A stretch of DNA of 64,000 nt, taken from Pseudomonas chlororaphis (GTDB lineage Bacteria; Pseudomonadota; Gammaproteobacteria; Pseudomonadales; Pseudomonadaceae). The stretch is from the NCBI GenBank assembly GCA_001023535.1, contig CP011020.1:1-64000 (forward strand), in the 5' to 3' direction. The translations under genes and the position numbers were made by a program. Shown here in pieces: positions 1 through 8,956 of the stretch. Position 1 is the first letter of the stretch, and each line of letters starts with the position of its first letter. The notes beneath the pieces are model-generated. The model was not told the origin of the DNA. It saw only the letters and a list, made by a program, of their open reading frames with translations, and searched no databases.

Positions 1-1299
1 CGCACGCTGGCGCGCCATGGTCGGGTGATCACCCTGTCCAGCCACACGGCCGCGGCGATTCGCCGGACCTTGGGCGAGGACTTTCCGGTGCTGGTCCTGC
101 CGACGCCGCTGTGGGAGCGTTTCGCGGCGGTGCGCGAGCGGTACCCGAGTACGCCGGTGAACCCGGGCGCCACCTTGCAGATCAAGGGCTGCATCATCGA
201 CAGCCAGGTCCTCGGGCTGTCGGCCGATGGCTTGATCGCGCCGATCAACGAAGGCCAAGCGCCGCTGCCCGAGCCGCCCGTGGAGGCGCCGGTGGTGGAG
301 CCTGCGATTGAACCACCGCCCCTGACGTGGCGCCGCCGCGCGTTCATCTCCCGCCATTACCTGCGCGAAGTGTTCCGTGTCTTCACCACGAAGTCCGAAC
401 AAGGGCCGGTGTGGCGGCTCAAGCACAACCTGCTTTGCTGGTATCGCGAAGCGGCCCGTGACCTTGTGCCGGTGCCGGTCCGCATGTCGGCCAGCCGGAT
501 TCTCAGGGGGCCATCGGCGCCTGTGGTCATCGAGCCAGTGCCTGAGCCGTCGCCACCGGAACCGGTACACCCCCAGGCCCTGTTGCCGGACACCCGCCAG
601 ACCGTGGAGACCCACGTCAGCGGCGTGGTGTATGTCAGCGTGTTCAACCCTGATGACGGGCGCAAGAACTGGCACCACCTGATCACCGCCTTCTGCTGGG
701 CCCTGCGTGACGCCGAGGACGCCACGCTGGTGCTGAAGATGACCCAGAACGACCTGTCGACCTACTACGTCGAGTTGCTGACGTTGCTGTCCCAGTTGTC
801 GCCGTTCAAGTGCCGGGTGGTCGTGATGCACGGTTACCTGGAAGACGAGCAGTTCGCCCGCCTGTATGGCGCGGCCAGCTTCTACGTCAACGCGTCGCGC
901 TGCGAAGGCTTGTGCCTGCCGCTGATGGAGTTCATGTCCTGTGGGCGTCCGGCCATTGCGCCGGACCACACGGCGATGCGCGACTACATCGACACCGAGG
1001 TGGCCTTTGTGGTCGAGTCCAGCCGCGAACCCACCATCTGGCCGGAAGATTCGCGCATCTTGTATCGCACCTTGCGCCATCGGCCCGACTGGGGCTCGTT
1101 GAAACTTGCCTACCAGCAGAGCCATGCCATGGCGCGGAGTCAGCCGCAGGCCTATCAGGCCATGGCCGCTGCCGCCAACGAACGGATGCGCCGCTATTGC
1201 GGCTTCGCCCCGGTGCGACAACGCCTGGCGGATTTCCTGGTGGTCGATGACGACGCCAGCCTGCCGCTCGCGGTGCAGGCGGGGAGTGCGTCATGCTGA
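1..1299 (+). CDS. Glycosyltransferase, GT4-like, 5' end outside window
   Basis: The frame is open from base 1, and alignment with the next gene shows that roughly the first 115 residues lie upstream of the window; the GTG at 25 is therefore unlikely to be the real start. The C-terminal half has the pattern of retaining GT-B glycosyltransferases: VSVFNPDDGRKNW near visible residue 210, and CEGLCLPLMEFMSCG near 301, whose Glu is the expected nucleotide-sugar contact. Between them is an insertion of about 100 residues, rich in Pro and Glu at both ends, that is absent from the paralogue downstream. It probably adds a sugar to a surface polysaccharide or glycan; donor and acceptor cannot be read from the sequence. 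The stop overlaps the next start by 7 bp, so the two are translationally coupled. Confidence 0.8.
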   Translation, partial: RTLARHGRVITLSSHTAAAIRRTLGEDFPVLVLPTPLWERFAAVRERYPSTPVNPGATLQIKGCIIDSQVLGLSADGLIAPINEGQAPLPEPPVEAPVVEPAIEPPPLTWRRRAFISRHYLREVFRVFTTKSEQGPVWRLKHNLLCWYREAARDLVPVPVRMSASRILRGPSAPVVIEPVPEPSPPEPVHPQALLPDTRQTVETHVSGVVYVSVFNPDDGRKNWHHLITAFCWALRDAEDATLVLKMTQNDLSTYYVELLTLLSQLSPFKCRVVVMHGYLEDEQFARLYGAASFYVNASRCEGLCLPLMEFMSCGRPAIAPDHTAMRDYIDTEVAFVVESSREPTIWPEDSRILYRTLRHRPDWGSLKLAYQQSHAMARSQPQAYQAMAAAANERMRRYCGFAPVRQRLADFLVVDDDASLPLAVQAGSASC

Positions 1300-2585
1300 T
1301 CATCATTTATTCGGAAACCAACCAGAGCAACATCCTGGAGAACCTCGGCAAGCCCGAGTACAGCTATTACTTCGTGCTCAAGGAGTTCCGCCCGGTGCTG
1401 GAGCGGCTGGGGCGGGTGATCGAGGTGACCCGCCCGGACGAGGAAGTCGACTCGCTGTATGCCGATTGCCTGGCGCGCGGCGAAGACTGCGTGTTCCTGT
1501 CGTTTTCACCGCCCCACCGCACCGCGGCCCATTATGCCTGCCCGACGGTGCCGGTGTTTGCCTGGGAATTCAGCACCATCCCCACCGAGAGCTGGCAGGG
1601 TGAGCCACGGCACGATTGGCGCGTGGTGCTAGGGGCGACCGGCATGGCGATCACCCATTCCAGTTTCACCGTCAACGCGGTGCGCGAGGTGATGGGGGCC
1701 GATTACCCGATCGTCGCTATCGCGGCGCCGGTATGGGACCGCTTCGCCGCGCGCGGTGCGCTGCTGGCCCAGCGACCGACGGTCGAGCACATGCGCCTGC
1801 AACTGCGGGGCTTGCTGATCGACAGCCGGACCACCGACCTGCGCCCCTATGGCCCGCCGGCCCACCAGGCCGGTACCCCGTTGGTGCTGGACGGCCCGCC
1901 CCAGGACTGCGAGTTGTTGCTGGACGGGGTGATCTACACCTCGGTGTTCAATCCCTACGACGGGCGCAAGAACTGGAAGGACATGATCAGCGCGTTCTGC
2001 ACCACGTTCCGCGAGGTGCCCGACGCGACCCTGGTGCTCAAACTGACCCACCACGATGTCACCGCGGCACTTGTCGACATGCTGCACCACGTCTACAAGA
2101 ACCAGTCCTACCGCTGCCGCATCGTGCTGATTCACGGCTACCTGGCGGACGCGGACTACGAGCGGCTGGTGGAAGCCACCCGGTATGTGGTCAACAGTTC
2201 CTACGGGGAAGGGCAATGCTTGCCCTTGATGGAGTTCATGTCTTGCGGTCGTCCTGCGATCGCGCCGCTGAACACGGCGATGGCCGATTACATCGATCAC
2301 GACAATGCCTTCGTGGTGAAGTCGACCGAAGAACTCACCGCCTGGCCCCACGATCCACGTGCGGCCTATCGGACCCTGCGCTATGTCACCGATTGGGACT
2401 CGTTGTGCTCGGCCTTTCGCGCCAGCTATGACGTGGCTCGCAATGACCCCGAGCGCTATCGCCGGATGTCGGCCCACGCCGTGCGCAGCCTGGAGACGTT
2501 CTGCAGCCAGGCCAACGCCGAACAGCGCCTGGCGGCTTTCTTCCAGCAGGTCGGGCAGCGTCGTCGGAGCGCGCCGCAGCCATGA
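1293..2585 (+). CDS. Glycosyltransferase, GT4-like
   Basis: This 430-residue protein is a paralogue of the preceding gene product. It shares the TSVFNPYDGRKNW block near residue 219 and GEGQCLPLMEFMSCG near 304-318, typical of the C-terminal nucleotide-sugar binding domain of GT-B fold glycosyltransferases. The N-terminal 115 residues (MLIIIYSETNQSN...) form the first Rossmann-like domain and show what the truncated neighbour is missing. No signal peptide or membrane segment is visible, so it probably acts at the cytoplasmic face of the inner membrane. It is locked into an operon: it overlaps the upstream gene by 7 bp and the downstream methyltransferase by an ATGA junction. Family assignment is fairly sure; substrate is unknown. 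Confidence 0.85.
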   Translation: MLIIIYSETNQSNILENLGKPEYSYYFVLKEFRPVLERLGRVIEVTRPDEEVDSLYADCLARGEDCVFLSFSPPHRTAAHYACPTVPVFAWEFSTIPTESWQGEPRHDWRVVLGATGMAITHSSFTVNAVREVMGADYPIVAIAAPVWDRFAARGALLAQRPTVEHMRLQLRGLLIDSRTTDLRPYGPPAHQAGTPLVLDGPPQDCELLLDGVIYTSVFNPYDGRKNWKDMISAFCTTFREVPDATLVLKLTHHDVTAALVDMLHHVYKNQSYRCRIVLIHGYLADADYERLVEATRYVVNSSYGEGQCLPLMEFMSCGRPAIAPLNTAMADYIDHDNAFVVKSTEELTAWPHDPRAAYRTLRYVTDWDSLCSAFRASYDVARNDPERYRRMSAHAVRSLETFCSQANAEQRLAAFFQQVGQRRRSAPQP

Positions 2586-3454
2586 TCCAGCGCCTGCTTG
2601 CCTGGCTCAGGCCGCCGGTCGAACCTGCGCCGCCACCCGCTGCCGCCGTTTCGCCCCGTGATGTCGGCCTCTATGACGCGATGCTCGATGGCTGGTTTCG
2701 CCCTGAAACCGGCGAATTGCTCAAGGGTTTCGCGATTGGGGCGGGCGACACCTTGCTGGATGTGGGCTGCGGCGAAGGCGTGGCAACGCTGTTCGCGATG
2801 CGCCAGGGCGCGTCGGTGATCTTCACCGACAGCGAGCAGGACAAGGTGCGTGAGCTGGCGCGGCAGGTCGAAGCACAAGCGACTGCGCCCTTCCTGGGGC
2901 TGGTCAGCAACAGCTTGCCGTTGCCCCTGGCCGACGGGTGTGCGAACAAGGTCGTCTGCATGGAAGTGCTCGAACACATCGACCAGCCGGAGCCGTTCAT
3001 GGCGGAGTTGGTGCGCATGGGCCGGCCGGGCGCGCAGTACCTGCTCAGCGTACCGGCCCCGGTGGGCGAGCATTTGCAGCGAGGTATCGCGCCGGCGAGC
3101 TATTTCCAGGCGCCCAACCATGTCCAGGTGTTCACTGCCGAGCGTTTTGTCGCCTTGGTGGAAGATGCGGGCCTGGTGATCGAGCACCGCCAGGCCAGCG
3201 GTTTTTTCTGGGTCATGGGCATGATTTTCTTCTGGGCCAGCGAACAGGCGGCCGGTCGTCACCTCGAGGGGGCCGTGCGCGACCGAATCCAGGCCCCGTA
3301 CCCGCCGCTGATGGAGCGTTGGGCGGGCGTCTGGCAAGACTTGCTGACGCAACCCGATGGCCTGGCGATCAAGCAGGTGCTGGACCGCTTCATGCCCAAG
3401 AGCCAGGTCATCATCGCCCGCAAGCCTGATCTTTTGCCCGGGAGTGCCACATGA
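2582..3454 (+). CDS. Class I SAM-dependent methyltransferase
   Basis: The 290-residue product has motif I of class I methyltransferases, LLDVGCGEG at residues 58-66, followed by an acidic residue at the end of the second strand (FTDSEQDK) and the motif VVCMEVLEHIDQP near residue 125. It therefore binds S-adenosylmethionine; in this setting it may methylate a sugar or a glycan end. The C-terminal third resembles the product of the gene at 4599 (both end in KSQVIIARKP), so the pair arose by duplication. It overlaps the genes on both sides by ATGA junctions, which places it inside the polysaccharide-type operon. The acceptor is not deducible. Confidence 0.85.
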   Translation: MIQRLLAWLRPPVEPAPPPAAAVSPRDVGLYDAMLDGWFRPETGELLKGFAIGAGDTLLDVGCGEGVATLFAMRQGASVIFTDSEQDKVRELARQVEAQATAPFLGLVSNSLPLPLADGCANKVVCMEVLEHIDQPEPFMAELVRMGRPGAQYLLSVPAPVGEHLQRGIAPASYFQAPNHVQVFTAERFVALVEDAGLVIEHRQASGFFWVMGMIFFWASEQAAGRHLEGAVRDRIQAPYPPLMERWAGVWQDLLTQPDGLAIKQVLDRFMPKSQVIIARKPDLLPGSAT

Positions 3455-4605
3455 GCAGCAAGCGAATCATGGACATCGAGTTGCTGCGCGCCGTCGCGGT
3501 GATGGGCGTGCTGTTCCATCACCTGCAAGGCATGCCATTCCCCGGCGGCTGGCCACGCCTGGCAGCCCTGGCCGACAGTTTCCAGCTGTGGTGGGGGGTG
3601 GACCTGTTCTTTGCGATATCGGGATTTGTCATCGGGCGTAGCCTGATCCCCCAATTGCGCCGCTGCGACGGGCCCCGGCAATTCTGGACCACCACCCGCG
3701 ATTTCTGGCTTCGCCGGGCCTTTCGCCTGTTGCCGTCAGCCTGGCTCTGGCTGCTGCTGATTCTCTTCGCGACTTTTTTCCTGAACCGTTCCGGTGCCTT
3801 CGGCAGCGTGCAGGCCAACCTGCAAGCGACCCTGGCCGGTTTTCTGCAGTTTGCCAACCTGCGCTTCGCCGACGCGTTCATGCGTTACGAATACGGGGCG
3901 AGTTTCGTGTACTGGACCCTCTCGCTGGAAGAGCAGTTCTATCTGGTCCTGCCGCTGCTGGTGTTTGTCTCGCGCCGTTACCTGGTCTGGGTGTTGCTGG
4001 CGGTGGTGGTGGTGCAGTTCTTCACCTGGCGTGCGCTGTGGCTGTCGGTGATCCGTACCGATGCCCTGGCCCTTGGCGTGCTGTTGTCGATCTGGAGCCT
4101 GCAACCGAGCTATTGGCGCTTGGAGCCTAAAGGGTTGCGCTGGCCCGGGCTGGGTGTGTTGCTGATCGTGGGCCTGGGCGGCGTGATGGCCTGGGTCGCG
4201 ACCGAACACTTCAATTTGTCGTTCTACCGGCTGGGGGTCATTGCGCTGTGCAGTGCGGTGCTGGTCTGGGTGGCCTCCTATGATCGGGATTACCTACTAC
4301 CGCGCAGCCGGCTGAAAACCGCGCTGACCTGGGTGGGCAGCCGCTCCTATGGGATCTACCTGATCCATATCCCGGTGTTCTTCCTGCTGCGCGAGCTGTG
4401 GTTTCGCTTGGCCCCGTTGGGCTCGCCGGACCCGGTCAGCCATCCGTGGCTGGCCCTGGCGTGCGCCTTGCTGCTGATCGGACTGCTGAGCGAACTCAAC
4501 TACCGGCTGGTGGAAATGCCGATGCGCAAGCGCGGCGTCCGCCTGGTTGAACGCCTGTCCACCGCCCGAACCGTCCTTCCTGTTCCTGGAGCCCCGTCAT
4601 GCTGA
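3451..4605 (+). CDS. Acyltransferase family 3 (OafA/YrhL-like) membrane protein
   Basis: The 384-residue protein is strongly hydrophobic with about ten predicted membrane helices. It opens with RIMDIELLRAVAVMGVLFHH, in which the tandem His matches the catalytic region of Acyl_transf_3 proteins. It also has the family blocks WWGVDLFFAISGFVIG and LSLEEQFYLVLPLL. Such enzymes carry acyl (commonly acetyl) groups across the inner membrane onto sugars of O-antigens, capsules or exopolysaccharides. No C-terminal SGNH domain is present, so it is the short form. It overlaps the upstream gene by 4 bp and the downstream methyltransferase by 7 bp, which supports a role in decorating the same glycan. Confidence 0.88.
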   Translation: MSSKRIMDIELLRAVAVMGVLFHHLQGMPFPGGWPRLAALADSFQLWWGVDLFFAISGFVIGRSLIPQLRRCDGPRQFWTTTRDFWLRRAFRLLPSAWLWLLLILFATFFLNRSGAFGSVQANLQATLAGFLQFANLRFADAFMRYEYGASFVYWTLSLEEQFYLVLPLLVFVSRRYLVWVLLAVVVVQFFTWRALWLSVIRTDALALGVLLSIWSLQPSYWRLEPKGLRWPGLGVLLIVGLGGVMAWVATEHFNLSFYRLGVIALCSAVLVWVASYDRDYLLPRSRLKTALTWVGSRSYGIYLIHIPVFFLLRELWFRLAPLGSPDPVSHPWLALACALLLIGLLSELNYRLVEMPMRKRGVRLVERLSTARTVLPVPGAPSC

Positions 4606-5432
4606 GCCTTTTGAAGAAACTCACCACGGGCACCCCTGCGCCCGCAGCGCCCGTGGCCGCCAAGGCCGACAAGGTCGACCCGTATATGCTCGGGCTGCAC
4701 GATGCGATGCTCAGTGGCTGGTTCAACCAGCAGACGGGGGAGTTGTTCAGCGGCTTCCCGGTGACCGCACAAGACACATTGCTGGATGTCGGCTGTGGCG
4801 ATGGCGGCAACGTGCATTTCTGCGCGATGCGTGGGGCGAAGATCATCATCGCTGACATCGATGCCGCCAAGGTCGAGGCTACCCGCCAGCGCCTGAGCGA
4901 CACCCCCGCGCGCGGTATCGAGTGCCACGTGACCGACTGCAACCCCTTGCCCATCGCCGACGCCACGGCCACCCGGGTGGTTTCCACCGAGGTCATCGAG
5001 CATGTCGACGACCCGGCGCAGTTTCTCGCCGAACTGGTGCGGGTCGGCCAGCCCGGCGCGCTGTACCTGCTGAGCGTGCCGCACCCCAGCTCCGAAGAAT
5101 TGCAGAAAGACATCGCCGCGCCGGAGTACTTCCAGAAGCCCAACCACATTCGCATCATCAGCGAAGAGCTGTTCAAGGCCATGGTCAGCGAGGCCGGGCT
5201 GGAGGTGTTGAGCCACAGCCAGTACGGTTTCTATTGGTCTTTGTGGATGCTGTTGTTCTGGGAGGCCAAGGTCGACTTCAGCAACGCCGACCACCCCTTG
5301 CTCAACCACTGGGCCGACACCTGGCAGGCTGTGCTCAATTCCCCTCGGGGCGCGCAGATCAAGCAAGCGCTGGATGCGGTAGTGGCCAAGAGTCAGGTGA
5401 TCATTGCGCGCAAGCCTGGCGTGCTGCCATAG
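4599..5432 (+). CDS. Class I SAM-dependent methyltransferase
   Basis: The product is 277 residues with SAM-binding motif I LLDVGCGDG at about residues 61-69, an acidic loop (IADIDAAK) and VVSTEVIEHVDDP near 130. It is a paralogue of the methyltransferase at 2582: both share DAMLSGWF/DAMLDGWF near the N-terminus and KSQVIIARKP at the C-terminus. It is the last gene of the overlapping five-gene run, and about 75 bp separate it from the next gene. It probably methylates the same or a related glycan acceptor; function beyond methyl transfer is unknown. Confidence 0.85.
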   Translation: MLSLLKKLTTGTPAPAAPVAAKADKVDPYMLGLHDAMLSGWFNQQTGELFSGFPVTAQDTLLDVGCGDGGNVHFCAMRGAKIIIADIDAAKVEATRQRLSDTPARGIECHVTDCNPLPIADATATRVVSTEVIEHVDDPAQFLAELVRVGQPGALYLLSVPHPSSEELQKDIAAPEYFQKPNHIRIISEELFKAMVSEAGLEVLSHSQYGFYWSLWMLLFWEAKVDFSNADHPLLNHWADTWQAVLNSPRGAQIKQALDAVVAKSQVIIARKPGVLP

Positions 5433-5507
5433 GCCTTGGCGAAACCGGTTTGCCGCGGGTCCGGGTGGCGTTAATCTGCCGACCTTTTGCTGGGGTGGTG
5501 AGGTTCC

Positions 5508-6701
5508 ATGGGTGTTCTTTTCCGGCTGTCGCTGGCCTTCGCCACGCTGCTCATGGGCGGCTGTGAACGACCGCCAGCCCCGCCCCTCGACCAACAACTC
5601 TACATCTGGCAACGCCAATGGACCCCGGCCCACGCGCCGGCGCTGCGGCAAAGCCATACCGATTTCTCCAGCCTGCGGGTGCTGGCGCTGCAAGCGTTCC
5701 CCGGCGCCGGCTGGAACCGGGCACGGATCGATCCGCTCTTGCTCAAGGCGGACGGGCGTCCGCTGATCGCGGTGATTCGCCTGGACGGGCAGCTCAAATC
5801 CCTGGACCAGGACGAGGTGATCGCGCAGATCCAGCAGGTGCTCAACGACTGGCAAGCTCAAGGCCTGGCGCCCGTGGGGGTGGAGATCGACCACGACGCC
5901 GGCAATGCGCGCTTGCCGGCCTACGGGCAATTCCTTCGCCAGTTACGGCAGCGTTTGCCGGCCAGCCTGCGGCTGAGCATCACCGCGCTGCCGGCCTGGC
6001 TCGACAGCCCCGCGTTGCCGGAGGTATTAGCGACGGTGCAGAGCAGCGTGCTGCAGGTTCATGCGGTGAGCGATCCGCGACTAGGGTTGTTCGACCCGGA
6101 CCAGGCCCGGCGTTGGGCTGAACGCTGGAGTGCGGTCACCACGCGCCCGTTCTACCTGGCCCTGCCGGCCTACGGTGTGGCGTTGCTGACCCAGGAAAGC
6201 GGCGCACCCGTGGTGGAAAGCGAGGTGCCTATCGATCTGGGCAGCGAGCGGCGCGAGCTGCTGGCTGATCCACAACAAGTGGCCGGGCTGGCGGCGAGCC
6301 TGCGCGCCGACCCACCGAAACACCTGGCCGGGTTGATCTGGTTCCGCCTGCCGCTGGCCGGCGATCGCCGGGCCTGGAGCCTGACCACGCTCGCGGCCGT
6401 CGCCCGGGGCGATGCCCTGACCCGTCGACTGGTCGTGCAGTTGGCGGAGCGGGACGGCTTGTACGATATCGCGCTGGTCAACCAGGGCAATCTCGACAGC
6501 CCCTGGCCCCAGCGCCTGACGTTGTCGGTGGGCGGGTGTGACGGCGTCGATGCCTTGGCCGGTTACACGTTGCAACAAACTCCCGGACTGCTTACCTTCA
6601 CCCGCATTCGGGAAGGCCGCTTGGCCGCCGGTGCCCAGCGCGCGATCGGCTGGGCGCGCTGTACGAAAATTGATCAAGGAGGCTTCAATGTTGACCCGTA
6701 A
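5508..6701 (+). CDS. DUF3142 domain lipoprotein
   Basis: This 397-residue protein begins with a short hydrophobic leader ending in a lipobox-like LLMGGC with Cys at residue 19, so it is probably lipid-anchored in the envelope. The body (YIWQRQW near residue 32, then VEIDHDAGNARL near 125) matches what I recall of the DUF3142 family, which looks like a glycoside-hydrolase-type barrel but has no assigned activity. The ATG is preceded by GGTGAGG. The stop overlaps the next gene by 14 bp, so the two are cotranscribed and may work together. Calling it a glycan-binding or glycan-cleaving protein would be inference from the fold and the neighbouring polysaccharide genes. Confidence 0.75.
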   Translation: MGVLFRLSLAFATLLMGGCERPPAPPLDQQLYIWQRQWTPAHAPALRQSHTDFSSLRVLALQAFPGAGWNRARIDPLLLKADGRPLIAVIRLDGQLKSLDQDEVIAQIQQVLNDWQAQGLAPVGVEIDHDAGNARLPAYGQFLRQLRQRLPASLRLSITALPAWLDSPALPEVLATVQSSVLQVHAVSDPRLGLFDPDQARRWAERWSAVTTRPFYLALPAYGVALLTQESGAPVVESEVPIDLGSERRELLADPQQVAGLAASLRADPPKHLAGLIWFRLPLAGDRRAWSLTTLAAVARGDALTRRLVVQLAERDGLYDIALVNQGNLDSPWPQRLTLSVGGCDGVDALAGYTLQQTPGLLTFTRIREGRLAAGAQRAIGWARCTKIDQGGFNVDP

Positions 6702-8832
6702 GTGGCCCCGTCGCCTGCTGTGCCTGAGCCTCAGCCTGCCGCTGGGTCAAGCGCTGGCTTGCGGGCCGGAGTTCCCGATGCGCCTGCTGGATAACCGCGC
6801 CCAGTCACTGGCTGAATTGCCTGAAGGCAGCTTTCGCTTCGAGGTCAGTCGTCTCGGCCAGGCGATTGCCGGGCTCAAGCCGGCCACCGAGGCGACCCGC
6901 AACCCCGATTACAGCTACGACGACGTGTCGTCCTACGTTGAACAGCGCAATCAGGCCGAACGGATGGGCCTGACGCCCCCGCAACAAGCGGTGGTCGAGC
7001 GTCTGCGTGCTCTCAACGATGTCGAGCAGATTGCCACCGAGGCCGCGAACCTGCCGCCCGAGTTGCGGTTGTACGCTATTGGCGCGGCGGCCTTCAGCGC
7101 TGGCGAACATCAGCGCGCTGCCGAAGCCTTCCAGCAATTGCTGGCGTTGCCGGCCGACCAGCGCCCGTTGCGCAGCACCTGGGCGGCGTATTCCCTGGGA
7201 CGCGCCTTGTTCGCCATGAGCACCGAGGCGGGCAGTGGCGAGCCGGCGGCGTTGCAGGACCAGGCCCGCGCGGCGTTCCGCCAGGCCCGGGAGATGAGCG
7301 TGGCCGGCTTCAGCGACCCGTTGGAATTGGGCATCGCCAGCCTGGGCGAAGAGGCCAGGGTGGCCTACACCTCGGGCGACTGGGACAGTGCCATCGGGCT
7401 GTATGCGAGCCAGTCCGCGCAAGGATCGCCGGTCGGCTACAGCTCCTTGTTGCAGTTGGCCGGCGATCTCTACGTGCAGCCGGATGAGCCATTGGCGGTT
7501 TTGCTCAAGAGCCGTTCGGTGCAGCGCCTGGCGGCCGCCTACTTGCTCAGCCGCATCGGTTGGTGGGACGGCGAGGAGCCCTCGGGCGAGAAACGGCTGG
7601 TCAAACTGTTGCAAGCCAACGCCCGGGACAATCTTGAGGATGCCGATCGCTTGGCGGCGGTGAGTTACCAGCACGGCGATTACGCCAGTGCCAAGGCCTT
7701 TGTAGATAAAGCCGCCGACACCGGATTGGCCTGGTGGGTGCGGGCCAAGCTGGCGTTGCGCGATGGCGATAAAGTCGCCGCGGCGGCGGCCTATGCCAAA
7801 GCGGCCCAGGCCTTCCCGAAAGACGAATCGTGGGGCAACCGCCGTACGCCGGATTGGGACTACGAGACGGTGCAGCCCAAGTGCCGGGTCGACGGTGAAA
7901 GCGCGATTCTCGCCTTGCAGCGCGGGGATTACCTGCAAGCTTTCGATCAGCTCTACCGGGGCCAGAGCAATTACTGGTACGACGCCGCCGCAGTCGCCGA
8001 GCGGGTACTGACGGTGGAGGAACTCAAGCAGTACGTCGACACGCAAGTGCCGGCGCCGCCGGCGTTGAGCCAACAGGATCGCGACAACTACGTGCCCTTG
8101 CCCGTCGCCGCGAGCCTGCGCAACCTGCTGGGACGACGTTTGTTGCGCGAAGGGCGTTACGACGAAGCCCCGGCCTATTTCGACAATGCCGATCTGCAGG
8201 ACAAGGCACGGGCCTACGGGCAGGCGCGCCAGGACGCGGAGTCCAAATGGTGGCCCACCCGGCAGGCCGAGGCTTACTACCGTGCGTCCCGGATCGCGCG
8301 CCAATGGGGCATGGAACTGCTGGGGTATGAGATGGCGCCGGACTACGCCAGCCTCGGCGGCAGCTATGCCCTGGAGCCGGTGGAGTTGAAAGTCGGGCCC
8401 CTGGTGGCCGAGGGTGAGGTGCAACGCCAGCAGGCCAGCGCCGCGCAACCAGACGTGCGTTACCACTATCGTTTTGTCGCCACGGCGTTGGCGAGCCAGG
8501 CGGCGGATCACCTGCCCCATACCAGCCAGGCGTTTGCGGCCGTGTTGTGCAAGGCGGTCGGCTACAACTCGAGCCTCGAAGAGCAGAGCGCGTTGTACCA
8601 GCGGTACGTGAAGGAAGGACCGTACGTGGAGTGGGCCGCAAATTTCGGCTACCAATGCCCGGAGCCGGAATTCCACAACGCCAACAAGCGTTATGTTACC
8701 CAGGCGCTGGACCCGATCCGCTCGGCACTGCGACCGTATAAACATTGGCTGCTGGTGGGCGGCCTGGTGCTGGTGGCGGCAGCGGTGCTGGGGCTGGTCA
8801 ACCGGCGTCGGCGCAAAGCCCGGCCAGCCTGA
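6688..8832 (+). CDS. Membrane-anchored repeat (TPR-like) protein, unknown function
   Basis: The start at 6688 is chosen because AAGGAGG lies just upstream and a signal peptide follows (MLTRKWPRRLLCLSLSLPLG, cleavage near ALAC). The frame extends further up only into the preceding gene. The 714-residue product is rich in Ala-Leu helical pairs such as AYAIGAAAFSAGEHQRAAEAF-like segments, typical of tetratricopeptide solenoids. It ends in a single membrane helix ([17 protein letters not shown]) with an Arg/Lys-rich tail. A periplasmic solenoid tethered at its C-terminus is the simplest reading. It overlaps the DUF3142 gene by 14 bp. No enzyme motif was found. Confidence 0.75.
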   Translation: MLTRKWPRRLLCLSLSLPLGQALACGPEFPMRLLDNRAQSLAELPEGSFRFEVSRLGQAIAGLKPATEATRNPDYSYDDVSSYVEQRNQAERMGLTPPQQAVVERLRALNDVEQIATEAANLPPELRLYAIGAAAFSAGEHQRAAEAFQQLLALPADQRPLRSTWAAYSLGRALFAMSTEAGSGEPAALQDQARAAFRQAREMSVAGFSDPLELGIASLGEEARVAYTSGDWDSAIGLYASQSAQGSPVGYSSLLQLAGDLYVQPDEPLAVLLKSRSVQRLAAAYLLSRIGWWDGEEPSGEKRLVKLLQANARDNLEDADRLAAVSYQHGDYASAKAFVDKAADTGLAWWVRAKLALRDGDKVAAAAAYAKAAQAFPKDESWGNRRTPDWDYETVQPKCRVDGESAILALQRGDYLQAFDQLYRGQSNYWYDAAAVAERVLTVEELKQYVDTQVPAPPALSQQDRDNYVPLPVAASLRNLLGRRLLREGRYDEAPAYFDNADLQDKARAYGQARQDAESKWWPTRQAEAYYRASRIARQWGMELLGYEMAPDYASLGGSYALEPVELKVGPLVAEGEVQRQQASAAQPDVRYHYRFVATALASQAADHLPHTSQAFAAVLCKAVGYNSSLEEQSALYQRYVKEGPYVEWAANFGYQCPEPEFHNANKRYVTQALDPIRSALRPYKHWLLVGGLVLVAAAVLGLVNRRRRKARPA

Positions 8833-8844
8833 GTCACCACTCCC

Positions 8845-8932
8845 TTGTGGGAGCGAGCTTGCTCGCGAAGCGGACATCGCGGCTATGGACAGGTCGCGTT
8901 ATCGTTCTTCGCGGGCAAGCTAGCTCCCACAA
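8845..8932. repeat. Paired REP-type inverted repeat
   Basis: Two arms, 8845-8870 (TTGTGGGAGCGAGCTTGCTC...) and 8907-8932, are near-perfect reverse complements separated by 36 bp. The GTGGGAGC core recurs in the window at 20026, 28681 and 59624, as expected for the REP/REPIN family dispersed in Pseudomonas genomes. It lies between convergent genes. The run of A after the second arm gives a T tract on the minus strand, so it may also terminate lpd transcription. Confidence 0.85.
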
Positions 8933-8956
8933 AAAAGCAAGGCTGCAGGGGAGGGG

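Noticed and set aside
6805..8877. 690-codon minus-strand frame
   Set aside because: It mirrors the repeat-protein gene and has no ribosome site or recognisable domain.
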